The position numbers were made by a program, and so were the translations under genes. The notes under the pieces were generated by a model. That model saw only the letters and a program-made list of their open reading frames with translations, made no database searches and had not been told where the DNA came from. A stretch of 64,000 nt of DNA from assembly GCA_950097015.1 (NCBI GenBank), contig CATNEN010000001.1, forward strand, positions 9,481,001 to 9,545,000. Direction: 5' to 3'. This document shows, in pieces, positions 22,942 through 36,100 of the stretch; position 1 is the stretch's first letter, and each line of letters begins with the position of its first letter. Origin of the DNA: Macrostomum hystrix. Lineage: Eukaryota; Platyhelminthes; Macrostomidae.

Positions 22942-23634
22942 ATTTAGGAGTTCTGTTGATGTACCTTTTATCTAGAATTTATGTCTAAATGTAACTCCGT
23001 TTAATGACACAGCATGGCTGTTTTTATAACGTTGGGAACATTTTTTGTTGATTTAACCATCTTTTTAACCATCTCAGTTTGCTTTTTTCTTCTAAAATGT
23101 CAAGAGTAAAGTGAAGATGACAGATGCAAAGCAAAATTAGCTCAATAAAAAAGATACATGCTAAGCTTCAAGTTGAATTGTGTTTGCTTAAAATTCAAGA
23201 AATTCTTTTTTTTAATGCCAGCTGTGAGGATGAATGGGATCATTAAAAAAACTGGTGAAGATTCATGTCGAAAAAACGGAGAGCTCTTCCATAATAAAAC
23301 TGTGTGTTTTGTTCAAAGCGATATCGTGCCCTGCTCTCTAGCCCAATAATACAGTTTTCCAACTCGCATGTTGGTCACGTGCTGGGCCACGATTGGCTGG
23401 CACGGGCAGGGCCCACGCAGAGATTTTTCTGGCCCCTTGCGCGCGTGTGATTGGCCGTGAGCGGATTGGATACACCCCTCCCCTCTATAGGTCTAGGATT
23501 TATACGTAATAGGAATTTTACTTGTCTTTTCAAAAGTGCATGTCAACTTAAATTAATTAAATTGACTTCTCATTGCCTGTAGTCCAATACAGTTTTTGTT
23601 TAGTTTAATTTTAATTTAGTTAAGTTTTAGTTTA
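22942..23634 (-). promoter_or_regulatory. Upstream region of PAN/Gly copy 1 with CCAAT boxes
   Basis: On the minus strand three CCAAT boxes (inverse ATTGG at 23392, 23450 and 23465) lie in the GC-rich block 23380-23475, about 450 bp before the ATG at 22941. Segment 23391-23420 matches 20269-20296. CAACAG just upstream of the ATG could be a 3' splice site of a 5' UTR intron. An AT-rich TTTAATTTTAATTTAG tract lies near 23600. Confidence 0.4.
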
Positions 23635-24156
23635 GCTTGATAAGTATTCAATCAGACGAGCTTTCCTTTGTGTATGCTGCCTGTCAGATGTTCTAGCTGC
23701 TCTACAATGTCCGATTTATTAACTTCAGAGTTTTGGTTTAAAAACATCACGATTAACTACAAATGTCAATCACCTGTTTACCAGGCCATTCTAGAAAATG
23801 TTTTCCTGATCTAACTGTGCTCACACCTTTCAAATACTGACACAATGACAAAAAAGTTTCTATTGTAAAGCAGCAGAGTTGGTTCACAGAAAAACGGTTT
23901 AATATTTGAACGGTTCTTTGATTGACAAGCAACAATAAACAAGCAAAATCCTGGCTTTCGTCCCAGTCTTGATCCAAAAAATTTTTTCATGAAAATAAAT
24001 CGAGTGGTCTGGTGAACAGGTGATTGACATTTGTGGCTAATCATGGTTTTTTTAAACCAAAAACTCAGAAATTAATAAATCCGACATTGCTGCAGCTTGA
24101 CCGTCTGACCGACAGCAGATACGACAGAAAGCTCGTTTGATTGAAGATTATCAGCT
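23635..24156. repeat. Imperfect inverted repeat between the two PAN/Gly genes
   Basis: The left arm 23635-23811 and right arm 23971-24156 are inverse copies at roughly 75-80% identity by eye. They share CAAATGTCAATCACCTGTT, TTTTGGTTTAAAAA and CGATTTATTAA, and are separated by about 159 bp. The right arm ends 23 bp before the start codon of copy 2, so it includes that gene's probable promoter and 5' UTR. The left arm points toward copy 1 but lies about 700 bp from it. Confidence 0.85.
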
Positions 24157-24178
24157 GAAGTCCGTAGCATCAGTCATC

Positions 24179-26129
24179 ATGCAGGATGTCAGGCTGCTGC
24201 AGCTGTGCCAGCTCATTGCCACCCTGACATGTGAGCACCGGACTGATTTTCTAATCTAATCTAATCTAATCTAATCTAATCTAATCTAATCTAATCTATC
24301 TACACTTCACTCTCCGTTCACATTGAATAATTTCAGGCGTCTCGGCGGCTGGCACCATCACGTCACGTGACTACACCGAGACCGCTGGGCCACTCCTGCT
24401 GAATGCGAGCATCAGCTCCGAGCTCATCGTCGTTCCCGATGCCGCGTCGTCGATCGACTGCTTGATGCGGTGTCAGAGGCTGGCCTGCTCCTACGCAGTG
24501 TACTCAGAGAACTCCACCGCGGTGCTCTGCCAGCTGCTGATCGTATTCGAAGATTCAGACTCAACGGGAGCAAATGCTGGCAGTCACGTGACTAGGCTGC
24601 TCGGTTCAGAGGCCGGCGCGACCGTGTGGATCTCCGGGACTCTGCTGACCATGGGTGGAGGCGCTACAAACTTTGAGCTCGCAAGTGAGTACTTTGTGAG
24701 TCAAATTGTCTCAGTTTTATCAAAACTGCAAGTCTTCAAACTGCTCACATGCTCGCAGACACAAGTTCTGGAAGGATCGGCTCCATCCAGGAGGTCACGA
24801 TCACAGTTGGTGGCTGCTACCGCATCGAGGTCGCTGGTGCCAGGGGCGGATCTCAGTCCAGAGCTTCGAGACTAACCACAGGTGGTCGAGGTGCGACAGT
24901 CAGAGGAAATTTCAGCCTTTCTGCTGGCACCAAACTGTCGGTGGTTGTTGGTCAAGCCGGGGGCTTTTCCAGCGATTTGGATGCTAGCGGCGGCGGCGGC
25001 GGTGGAGGCAGCTTCGTGTACCGGACTGCGGACACACAGTTGTTGATCGCGGCTGGCGGTGGCGGTGGTGGAGGATCGGCTTCGGACGGTTTGTTAAATT
25101 TTTCTAGTAGATGAGAGACGTTTTTTTCCATTAGTTTAACAGTAGAAAGACAACGCTATTTTTCCCCGGGAAAGAGACCATGGGGATATTTCAAATACTC
25201 ACTGCCTACTTCACAATAGCTCCCAAACCGAATGACTGACTTTCATGAAAGTCAACCATATGGATCAAAACTTTCTGCCTTTTACGATGGTTCAATAATC
25301 TGAGTCCATCTGTCGTAGGGACCTTTGTTCTCAGCATCCAAGTAAAAAATGCCCCTTCGATTGATTGACGTAATGAAAGTTTGTGATAAGAAAAATGATG
25401 CCTATAGTCGGGATTTTTGCCACCTGACATCCCGACAAAAATCGTTGAATATCTCGACGATATCGATGTTTTATGATTTGGAAGTTGATTTGAGCCCGTT
25501 TTCTTGATTTTCATGGCTATTGGTTGAATATTTTTGGAGATAAAGAAAAAAAAACAAATTTCGGCATCAAAAATACCCCCTTTCAAAATACGTGGTCTTT
25601 CCACTGTTAAAGTCACAATTGAACAAGTTGCCCTGCAGGTCGGCCTGGTCTTTCGGGTCCGAACGGCAGCAACTCGGCCGGCAGTGCCGGAAACGAAGGC
25701 TTCGGCGGCGCCAACGGTCAGCCGGGCTACAGCAATGTCAGCGCCACGAGCTCAAGCTTCAAACACGGCGGCTGTGGTGCGGGCTGGCTGGGCAAGACCG
25801 TCGGCCTGAGACGCAGCTCTGCCGATGGAGAACAAGGCGGCAGTCTGGCCGACGGCTGGGTCGGCGGTCGCGCTGGCGACGGCTCTACTGGAGACGGCGG
25901 CTTCGGCGGGGGTGGCGGGGGCGGCTTCAAATACGGAGCTGCTGGCGGCGGCGGCGGCTTCAGCGGCGGCGGCGCTGGAATCACAAGCAGCCACGGCGGC
26001 GGCGGCGGAGGCTCGTTCTGCGGCGGCGGCGGCTGCGCAGCGGATTCGGGCGGAAACACAGCTAGCGAGAACGGCTACGTCAACCTGAAGCTGCTGGCTC
26101 CGCTGCCGAATTGTTTGGATCTGGACTAA
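24179..26129 (+). CDS. Secreted PAN/apple-like plus glycine-rich protein (copy 2)
   Basis: Exons are 24179-24230, 24337-24684, 24759-25088 and 25639-26129, all joined at phase 1, giving 406 residues. The signal peptide is about 1-21. The PAN/apple-like region (about 22-133) has CLMRCQRLAC and a later CQLL. The glycine-rich domain (about 134-406) has SFVYRTADTQLLIAAGGGGG, HGGCGAGWLGK, and near the end FCGGGGC. Exon 1 is exactly 52 nt in both this gene and copy 1. There is no membrane helix. The role is unknown; a secreted structural or mucous protein is the most natural guess. Intron 1 has a (CTAAT) microsatellite. Intron 3 holds a dispersed repeat and ends with a weak GTTTGT donor. Confidence 0.88.
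24251..24298. repeat. (CTAAT)n microsatellite
   Basis: About 9-10 perfect copies of the pentamer within the 106-bp first intron of PAN/Gly copy 2, close to the 5' splice site. Confidence 0.95.
25130..25365. repeat. Dispersed repeat C, copy 1
   Basis: Similar over about 200 bp to 37740-37965. Shared blocks include CTGCCTACTTCAC, GAGCTCCCAA or TAGCTCCCAA, CGAATGAC, GTGAAAGTC or ATGAAAGTC and ATGGATCAAAA. It lies in intron 3 of PAN/Gly copy 2. The type of element is unknown and no terminal repeats were found. Confidence 0.7.
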
Positions 26130-26221
26130 AGCGATCGATGATTTGAGCAGACTGAATCACTGCACTGCAACTTCTCGTCAACTTACTTAAGTACCCTAGT
26201 TTAAGTCTGTGTATATGTGAT

Positions 26222-26478
26222 TGTAGCGGTGTGAGTGGCAGAGCCAAGGTTCCTGAGCTCGATTCCGCGGCGAGGCCACATTCATTTGGGGCGCAGCTTC
26301 AAGGCACAGTGAAGTGTACACTGCCTGACGATGAGAAAGTCAGGGCAGATGTACACACCTGTGTGTGTGCCCAGGAGTCAGCAAAATGGGCAGAATTGCC
26401 TCCTCGCTGGCTGCGGGTCTAGCGTCACCAGAATAATGTACCAATGCCCGCAGCCCTCCTGCAATTATTATAATTATA
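26222..26478 (+). mobile_element. SINE family A copy, head internally deleted
   Basis: GAGTGGCAGAG runs directly into CCAAGGTTCCTGAGCTCGAT, losing the anticodon-arm part of the tRNA-like head. The body matches other copies (GCGGCGAGGCCACATTCATT, CACTGCCTGACGATGAGAAA, GGCAGAATTGCCTCCTCGCT) and ends in an ATTATTATAATTAT tail. It lies about 95 bp after the PAN/Gly copy 2 stop, probably within its 3' UTR. Confidence 0.85.
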
Positions 26479-27146
26479 TTATTTATTTTGTACCTGTATC
26501 TAAGGTGTTATAGTAGTCTAAAATATACTAACTAGCTCGTAAAAGCTAACGAGCTCTAACTTTTTTTCTGAATTTTACCGGAAATCTCGAAAAAACTGCT
26601 CTAATGGCACTTTAGCATTTTTTTCTGCGATAACTAGACAGAGCAGTTTAAATCACTTTTTAAAGCTAAGAACGAAAAGTTGGTCTTCCAGAAAGGTAGA
26701 AATCTCAGAGAGAACTCTAGTGAGCATTGTTATGCCCTTGCATGTTTAAATAAAACATTGCACTGGACGTTCAGTTGGACTATTGATAAACCGATTTTTG
26801 TTTGAACAATTAGCCAAAAATGCACCGCATAGGTAAAGCTAAACATAAGAACTGAGCTCAGAGTTGGACTCAAACACACACAGAGGTACTCAGAGGTGGC
26901 GAGTGAGAAGTTGAGAAAAAGTCTTACACGACGAACGAACCATGCGAATAGTTCTCATCGTGTCAGCTTCTCTCGAGGCCAGGTAATAGTTAATCGTCAT
27001 TTAGCACCCAAACATTTACGATAGCAACCGATAGCACTATAACTCTGAGTCAGTAAAAACAGGCGTCTACCCAACAAAGGGTTTTGCATTTCATAGTTTT
27101 CTAAGAGTGAAAGCCAACTGGCAATGATCTGAAGACAAAATTGGTC
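26479..27146. other. Region between PAN/Gly copy 2 and the TRPA gene
   Basis: An AATAAA at 26749-26754 may be the poly(A) signal of PAN/Gly copy 2. The rest should contain the TRPA promoter and 5' UTR. No TATA box or exon is recognised. Confidence 0.4.
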
Positions 27147-30100
27147 ATGGACTACAACGGTATCAAAAGCCCCGAAGGTCATCAGCCGCCGCCGTACGGC
27201 TCAGACAATCGTGTCAGGCCGTTCACTGACAAAAAACAGCAGCCGCAGGCTGTCATTGACAGCCAGCTGCAGGAGATGCAGCAGCGTTCAGCTGGTCAGC
27301 AACCGCTCACAATTGCCCAGTGTCGCGGCTTGAAACCAGAAGATATGGCTCGAAGGGTCAGTTTTTTTTGCTTTTTTTAAAGAATTGGATTGAAATCAGA
27401 AATTTAAATCAGCGCGCTAATTTTCTGAAAAAGCGAAAAACGAAAATAAATATGAATTTCTTAGAAACTCAAGTTCGAATTCGGTACAGTGTCGCTCCAG
27501 TTTGACTTCGTCGCAATGTCACTATAGTATGACTTCCCCACAATGTTACTCTAGTATGACTTCGTCACAACGTTACTCTACTTTGACTACGTCACAATGT
27601 TACTCTAGTTTCACTTCGTCGCAATGTCACTCTAGTATGATTTCGTCACAATTTTGTGACGTAGTTACTCTAGTTTGACTTCGACGCAATGTCACTCTAG
27701 TATGATTTCGTCACAATGTCACCCTTGCATGCCTTTATCGCAAGTCACTTTATTCTAAGCACATTATCAATCTTTCTAATCCAAACAGTTCTTCCACTCG
27801 GTACGCGAGGGCAACACTGATCACGTGTCGATGCTGCTAAAGTGCAACTCTTCTCTGGTATCCCGACTGGACGATCAGCTGATGAGCGGTCTGCACTACG
27901 CAGTGAAATGCAATCGGGTTGGCATGGTGTCACTCCTGATCCAGGGCGGCGCCAATGTCAACTTAAAAGGTCGCGAAGGCGCGCGTCCGTTGCACGTGGC
28001 AGCAAATTTTAATCAAGCCGGCGCACTCCAAGAGCTGCTCGCCAGTCGACGAATCCGCGTCGACGCCACCGACGATCGGGGCCAGACTGCGCTGCACGTT
28101 GCCTGTCGAAGAAATCACGAGCTGGGAGTCAAGGTGAGTCGGAGTTGAGTCGGTAACGTCAGTTTTGAAACATTTCGCTAATACCGTTCACCCCGCTTTC
28201 AACATGAAGATTCTTCTCAGTCACAAGGCCAATCTGCAACTGAAGGAGTTGGACGGTACCAGCGTCTTACACCTGCCGTCTAGGAGGAACAACCTGGAGC
28301 TCTGTCAGATATTGGTGCGCTCTGCTTTCTAAGAAACCAAAGGAGTGACCTTTCCCTAGTTGTATATTTTTAGGAGCGACTTTCCTCAGTTATAAATTTT
28401 GTAGGAATGACTTTCCCCAGTTGTCACTTTTGAAGGAGTGACTTTCCCCAGTTGTCACTTTTGAAGGAGTGACTTTCCCCAGTTGTCACTTTTGTAGGAG
28501 TGACTTTCCCCTGTTGTCACTTTTTTAGGAGTGACTTTACCGGCCCTTCTTAATTCAATTCAATCGCATTTTCCTCTTTAACGTCCTGCAGACAAGCGAC
28601 ATTGGTCTGATCACTTGCAAAGACAAATACGGCGTCACCCCGTTGATGGTGGCAGCAGCCGAAGGCAGCGAGGATCTGCTGAATTATTTCATCAACGTCT
28701 GTGAGCCACTTCTTAATTTAAACTGGTTTTATAATTTCCGCAACCCTGTATTGAAACATTTGTCTATTAAGGTCGACAGTCGGCAGCTACTGGTGCGGTG
28801 CAACGCATGCTAAACATGCAGGACAGCGAGGGCAACTCTTCGATGCACTTTGCGGCTAAGAATGACAAAGTCACGGTAAAATAGGGGGGGCTGGCAACCT
28901 TTTACGATTATACATGAGGGAAATAAGACAGGAGGGATGAGACAGGAGGGATGAGACAGGAGGGATGAGACAGAAGAGAGATGAGACACGGGAGAGATGA
29001 GACACGGGAGAGATGAGACACGGTGGAGATGAGACACAGTAGAGATGAGACACGGGTGAGATGAGACATGAGAGAGATGAGACACAGGAGAGAGATGACA
29101 GTCGACGACACACTATACTTATAGTCTAAAAGGTGACACACTATAGACACAGGAGATGAGACACAGGAGTTGAGACACAGGAGATGAGACACAGGAGAGA
29201 AGAGACACCGGAGATGAGACACAGGAGATGAGACACAGGAGATGAGACACAGGAGATGAGACACAGGAGATGAGACACAGGAGATGAGACACAGGAGAGA
29301 AGAGACACGGGTGAGATGAGACACGGGAGAGATGAGACACGGGAGAGATGAGACACGGTAGAGATGAGACACGGTAGAGATGAGACGGGGGGAGAGATGA
29401 GACGGGGGGAGAGATGAGACGGGGGGAGAGATGAGACACGGTAGAGATGAGACACGAGTGAGATGAGACAGGGGATTAGATCATACAAGGGGGAAAAGGA
29501 AACCCATTTGATTCGCTACAATTTTTTCAGGCAATTAAAATCCTTCACGAGAATGGCGCAAATATTGACCTACAAAATGTAAGCGTCTAAAATTATAGAC
29601 GAATTCCTCGTTTTATTGGCACCTTACAAATCAAAAATTGTTTTATGATTTAGAACGAGCTGGCGGCACCTATCCACCTAGCTGCCACACTGGGTCACAA
29701 GGACACTGTGGCACAATTGTTGGAGCTAGGTGCTTCACCAAATCTGCCTGACAACAAAGGTCGTACGCCGTTACACAGGTGATTTTCACGTTCTTTATAT
29801 ATTCCAAACAAACAAATAATTACTAAAAAAGCTTATCTCGTACAAAATTTTAGCTGCATCATCGCCAGACAGTTAGAAATCTGCGATCTACTTCTTTTGG
29901 CTGTGAGTTTTTACTGCCCAAGTTTGTTTTTATGTTCACTTTTAACATATTTGACATCGTCACAATGTCACTCTCGCTTGACTTCGACACAATGTCCAAT
30001 CTAGTTTGACGTCGTCGCAATGTTCAATGTGGTTTGACTTATTTACAATGTCACTCTAGTTTGACGTCGTCACAATGTCACTCTAGTTTGACGTCGTCAC

Positions 30101-33100
30101 AATGTCACTCTAGTTTGACGTCGTCGCAATGTCACTCTAGTTTGACGTCGTCACAATGTCACTCTCGCTTGACTTCGACACAATGTCCAATCTAGTTTGA
30201 CGTCGTCGCAATGTTCAGTGTGGTTTGACTTATTTACAATGTCACTCTAGGTTGACGTCGTCACAATGTCACTCTAGTTTGACGTCGTCGCAATGTCACT
30301 CTAGTTTGACGTCGTCACAATGTCCACTCTATTTTGACTTCGTCACAATATCCAGTCTGGTTTGACCTTGTCACAATGTTTATTCAAATTTGACTTTGTC
30401 ACAATGTCCATTCTAGTTTGACTTCGTCACAATGTTCAATGTAGTTTGACCTTGTCACAATGTCCATTCTAGTTTGACTTCGTCCCAATGTCCAGTCTGG
30501 TTTGACCTTGTCACAATGTCCATTCAAGTTTGACTTCGTCTCAATGTTCAATCTAGTTTGACTTTGTCACAATGTCCACTCTATTTTGACTTCGTCACAA
30601 TGTCCAGTCTGGTTTGACCTTGTCACAATGTTTATTTAAGTTTGACTTTGTCACAATGTCCATTCAAGTTTGACATCGTCACAATGTCACTCTAGCTTGA
30701 CTTCGTCACCCTCGGATTCCAGGGCAGCCAAACCAGGGCAGCTGACGCGGACTTCATGACCCCATTGCACTGGGCATGTCGTCGAGGCCTGACCCAAACT
30801 GTGCGGCGTTTGCTGCGCGTGGATCCGGGCGCCTTGGCTCTGGTTGACATTCACATGAGAACCGGACTGCACTGGGCTGTACTCTCCGCCTCAACCGATC
30901 TGGTGCAGCTGTTGCTTGCTCAGGCTGGCGACTCGGATGAAGCCGCAAATACTAGCGACTTTCACGACAAATTTCCCGTGCACTACGCTGTGGAGATCAA
31001 CGATGGACAGGTGGGGCTGCAGAGTGACACACTATAGTCTAACAGGTGACACACTATAGTCTAACAGGTGACACACACTATAGTCTAACAGGTGACACAC
31101 ACTATAGTCTAACAGGTGACACACTATAGTCTAACAGGTGACACACTATAGTCTAACAGGTGACACACTATAGTCTAACAGGTGACACACTATAGTCTAA
31201 CAGGTGACACACTATAGTCTAACAGGTGACACACACCTTAGTCTAACAGGTGACACACACCCTAGTCTAACAGGTGACACACTATAGTCTAACAGGTGAC
31301 ACACTATAGTCTAACAGGTGACACACTATAGTCTAACAGGTGACACACACCCCAGTCTAACAGGTGACACACCCTAGTCTAACAGGTGACACACCCTAGT
31401 CTAACAGGTGACAAACACTTTGGCGTAACATGTGACATACACCTTAGTCTAACAGGTGACACCCTCCACCCCACCTAGCTGGTCCGTCTTCTCCTAAATC
31501 ACGGCGCTGACTTTCACGCCGTGGACACTGAGGGTCGAACCGCCACCCAGCTAGCCGTGAAGCTCGGCCACAGTCGTCTGATACGCGACATCTGCGGCCT
31601 AGGAGAGTACATCAGACGTCAGGCACTGAGGCACCGAGACTTACGCGGAGCCACGAGCTTGCTGATTGCGGCTGAACAGGGCCACACGGAAGTTTTTAAC
31701 TTCCTGCTGGAACAGGGGGCAGATTTCACCGCCAAGTTAGTCACAGAACATGCTCACTGTTGAGTGGCATTATCGTAATCTTATCTTGCCTAATCTCATC
31801 TCACCTAATTACCTAATATCCATTACATCTCATCTTTTTCAGTCCCGGAAAAATTTATCAAATTTCAATCAATTCTAAATTTTTCATGAAAAAAAACATT
31901 TCATTTAATATCGATTCATCTTAAGCTATCATCTCATCTCATCCTATCTCATCTCATCGCACCTTATCTCATCACACTTCATCCCGTTCCGTCTGATCTA
32001 ATCTTATCGCATTCCATCTCATCTCATTCTATCTCATCTCATTCTATCTCATCTCATCTTATCACATCTTATCTCATCTATCTCATCTTATCTTATCTCA
32101 TCTTATCTCATCTTATCTTATCTCATCTTATCTCATCTCATCTTATCTCATCTCATCTTATCTCATCTCATATTATCTCACCTAATCTTACCTCATCTCA
32201 TCTCACCTCATCTTATCGCATCTTATCTCATCTCATCTTATCTCATTTTATCTCACCTCATCTTATCTCATCTCATCTCGTCTCATCTCCTATCAACCAG
32301 ATTACACATTGCAATCCAATCTTATATATAATCATCTCATTCATCTCATCTAATCTCATATCGAATCTCATTCCCCGCCCCAGAGACGAATTCGGTCGCA
32401 CCTGTCTGATGCTGAGCTCAGGCGGTGGCCACTCGGACATTGTGGCCACCATGATCGACAAAGGCGTCGACGTGAACGCCTCAGATGCCAATCGGGTAGG
32501 AGGCACTGCTGCTCAACTTTTCTAAGAAACACTGAACTGATTTTCTCTCGCCACTATTATAGAACACGGCTCTGCACTATTCCTGCAAATACAACGCTGG
32601 TTCGAGTGCCAAATGCCTGGAACTGTTGCTAGCCAACGGTGCCCAATTGCAGCAGAATTACAACGGTGAGACACCGGTGGATGTGGCCGTGCTCAACAAT
32701 AATGCGGCCGCGATTCGAGTCCTATTCTCGGATGCCTAGTGAGTCGATTGGTTCATTGAAATGGCATAGGTATATAAGTTTAATGGGAATCGAATTCTCT
32801 TGTTGAGATGGGATCTCAATAAGTTGAGATGGGATCTCAAGAAGTTGAGATGGGATCTCAAGAAGTAAAGATGGGAGCTCAAAAAGTTGAGATGGGATCA
32901 CAAGAAGTTGAGATGGGATCACAAGAAGTTGAGATGGGATCACAAGAAGTTGAGATGGGATCTCAAAAAGTTGAGATGGGATCTCAAAAAGTTGAGATGG
33001 GATCACAAGAAGTTGAGATGGGATCACAAGAAGTTGAGATGGGATCTCAAAAAGTTGAGATGGGATCTCAAAAAGTTGAGATGGGATCACAAGAAGTTGA

Positions 33101-36100
33101 GATGGGATCTCACGAAGTTGAGATGGTATCAAAAGAAGTTGAGATGGGATCACAGAACTTGAGATGCGATGAAATAGTTTGAGAAGGGATATAATCTGGG
33201 GATCTGCCGAACACTATTTTCGCAGCTGCAACTGGGTGATGGCCTACCGCAAGGACACCGGCTTGACTCACATGGACATACTGATCCAGCACTCACCCCA
33301 GACTGCAATGGTAGAGCAATAATTCGCTTTATTTCTATAAGATTACGAGTACTAATCAAACGAACTAAAGTAACGCTTCTTTGTGTTCCAGGAGATGCTG
33401 GATCGTTCTATGACCAAATCCGGTGCCGACCACTTAGACAAGAATTTCATGGTATCTGGAAGATGCTTACATTTTTATCTGCTTTTTTAAACTGCCTTTC
33501 TGCCTGAATCTATGAGAAAATAAATTTTATTTTCTAAGAAAATCTACCTGTATACTAAAAATTTACACTTCTACCAAATCTACCTTTCTAAGAAAAATCT
33601 GTCTTTCAAATAAAATGTAAATGCAGTCACAAAATCAACCTGTCTAACAAATATCTACCTGTCTGCCAAATATCTACCTGTCTGCCAAATATCTACCTGT
33701 CTGCCGAATATCTACCTGTCTACTGAATATCTACCTGTCTGCCGAATATCTACCTGTCTACCGAATATCTACTTGTCTACCAAATATCTACTTGTCTACC
33801 AAATATCTACTTGTCTAACCAAATATCTACCTGTCTGCCAAATATCTACCTGTCTACCAAGTATCTACCTCTCTACCGAATATCTACCTGTCTGCCAAAT
33901 ATCTACCTGTCTACCAAGTATCTACCTGTCTACCAAGTATCTACCTGAAGTCACCAAAATCTACCTGTCTGCCAATATCTACCTGTCTACCAAAATCTAC
34001 CTGTCTCTCAAATTTACCTTCCCACTAACATTGTAAACTGAAACGAAACAAGCAATCTGAAAAATGCAGGTGACCCACAATTTCCACTACCTGGATCCGG
34101 GTCCGGACGATCTAGCTTCAAAATTTGAGCGCTACCTCGGCCTCCGTACAATGGTTGAACGACAAAGAGAGGACCTGCTGAGACATCCGCTGTGTAAGGC
34201 ACTTCTAGAGTACAAGTGGTAAGCCATAGAGTTTCAACAATCACATTGAATCATATGGCATTTGAATGTTCGATGATTTTTTAAAATAAAAAACATCTGA
34301 AGGTCATTCACTCGCTACTTCTTCTGGTGCGACTTATTCTTCTACGCTATTTTTCTGTGCTGCCTGACTGCTTTCGTTGTCGATCAGGGACCGTTGCCGC
34401 CTGGCCAGGTGGACTCGACAACCGGCTGCAGGAACACCTCTTCTTCGGGTGGACAGGTAGGAATGTTTGGGAAGGATAGCAGATGTACGCATGTACAGTC
34501 ATAGCAGATGTACGGATGTACAGTCATAGCAGATGTACGGATGTACAGTCATAGCAGATGTACGCATGTACAGTCATAGCAGATGTACGCATGTACAGTC
34601 ATAGCAGATGTATGGATGTACAGTCATAGCAGATGTACGCATGTACAGTCATAGCAGATGTACGCATGTACAGTCATAGCAGATGTACGTATGTACAGTC
34701 ATAGCAGATGTACGCATGTACAGTCATAGCAGATGTACGAATGTACAGTCATAGCAGATGTACGAATATACAGTCATAGCAGATGTACGCATGTACAGTC
34801 ATAGCAGATGTACGAATGTACAGTCATAGCAGATGTACGCATGTACAGTCATTGCAGAAGTACCCGAATTTCTTTCAGGGCGAGCGTCCAAAACTGACCA
34901 ACGGCAAATTAATCCTCGAGAAATCGATTGTCATCGGCTTTCTTAGCGTTCGGTTAATCCTCGAAGTCGTTAAGCTGCTGTTCAAGGTAGGTGTTTAATT
35001 TTTTTAACTAATATTGGAACAACAGGTGAAATGCATTACGCTCGTCCATTTGTCTTTCAGCGTCTCCAGTACTTGAAGAACTACGAGAACTTATTCTTTT
35101 TAACCCTGTACGTTCTGACCTTCGTGTTCATCTACCCGCCAGACAGCGAACCATGTCAGGACAACTGGATATTCGGCATTTTCTCAGTAATTTTAGCCTG
35201 GTGCTTGCTCATCTTTCAGTTTGAGCAGTGAGTTTAAAAAATTTAAGTACTTATTAAATAAAATCCCACTTTAATCCTTTCACACTTGTCATTGCTTTTG
35301 ATTTCAGCCTCCCAGTTACCGGTATCTACTCTTTAATGTTTCAAAAAGTGATTATGTCATTGGTGAAAGTTATTTGCATATTCGCATTCTTCATTATTGG
35401 ATTTGCTCTGGCGTTTAACATCGGTTTAGTCAACCAGGTGAGACTGGGTGTGGGCGAGTAGGGTGTCAGTGTTTGAGTAGGGTGTCAGAGTTTGAGTAGG
35501 GTGTCAGTGTTTGAGTAGGGTGTCAGAGTTTGAGTAGGGTGTCAGTGTTTGAGTAGGGTGTCAGAGTTTGAGTAGGGTGTCAGTGTTTGAGTAGGGTGTC
35601 AGTGTTTGAGTAGGGTGTCAGTGTTTGAGTAGGGTGTCAGTGTTTGAGTAGGGTGTCAGTGTTTGAGTAGGGTGTCAGTGTTTGAGTAGGGTGTCAGTGT
35701 TTGAGTAGGGTGTCAGTGTTTGAGTAGGGTGTCAGTGTTTGAGTAGGGTGTCAGTGTTTGAGTAGGGTGTCAGTGTTTGAGTAGGGTGTCAGTGTTTGAG
35801 TAGGGTGTCAGTGTTTGAGTAGGGTGTCAGTGTTTGAGTAGGGTCTCAGTGTTTGAGTAGGGTGTCAGTGTTTGAGTAGGGTGTCAGTGTTTGAGTAGGG
35901 TGTCAGTGTTTGAGTAGGGTGTCAGTGTTTGAGTAGGGTGTCAGTGTTTGAGTAGGGTGTCAGTGTTTGAGTAGGGTGTCAGTGTTTGAGTAGGGTGTCA
36001 GTGTTTGAGTAGGGTGTCAGTGTTTGAGTAGGGTGTCAGTGTTTGAGTAGGGTGTCAGTGTTTGAGTAGGGTGTCAGTGTTTGAGTAGGGTGTCAGTGTT

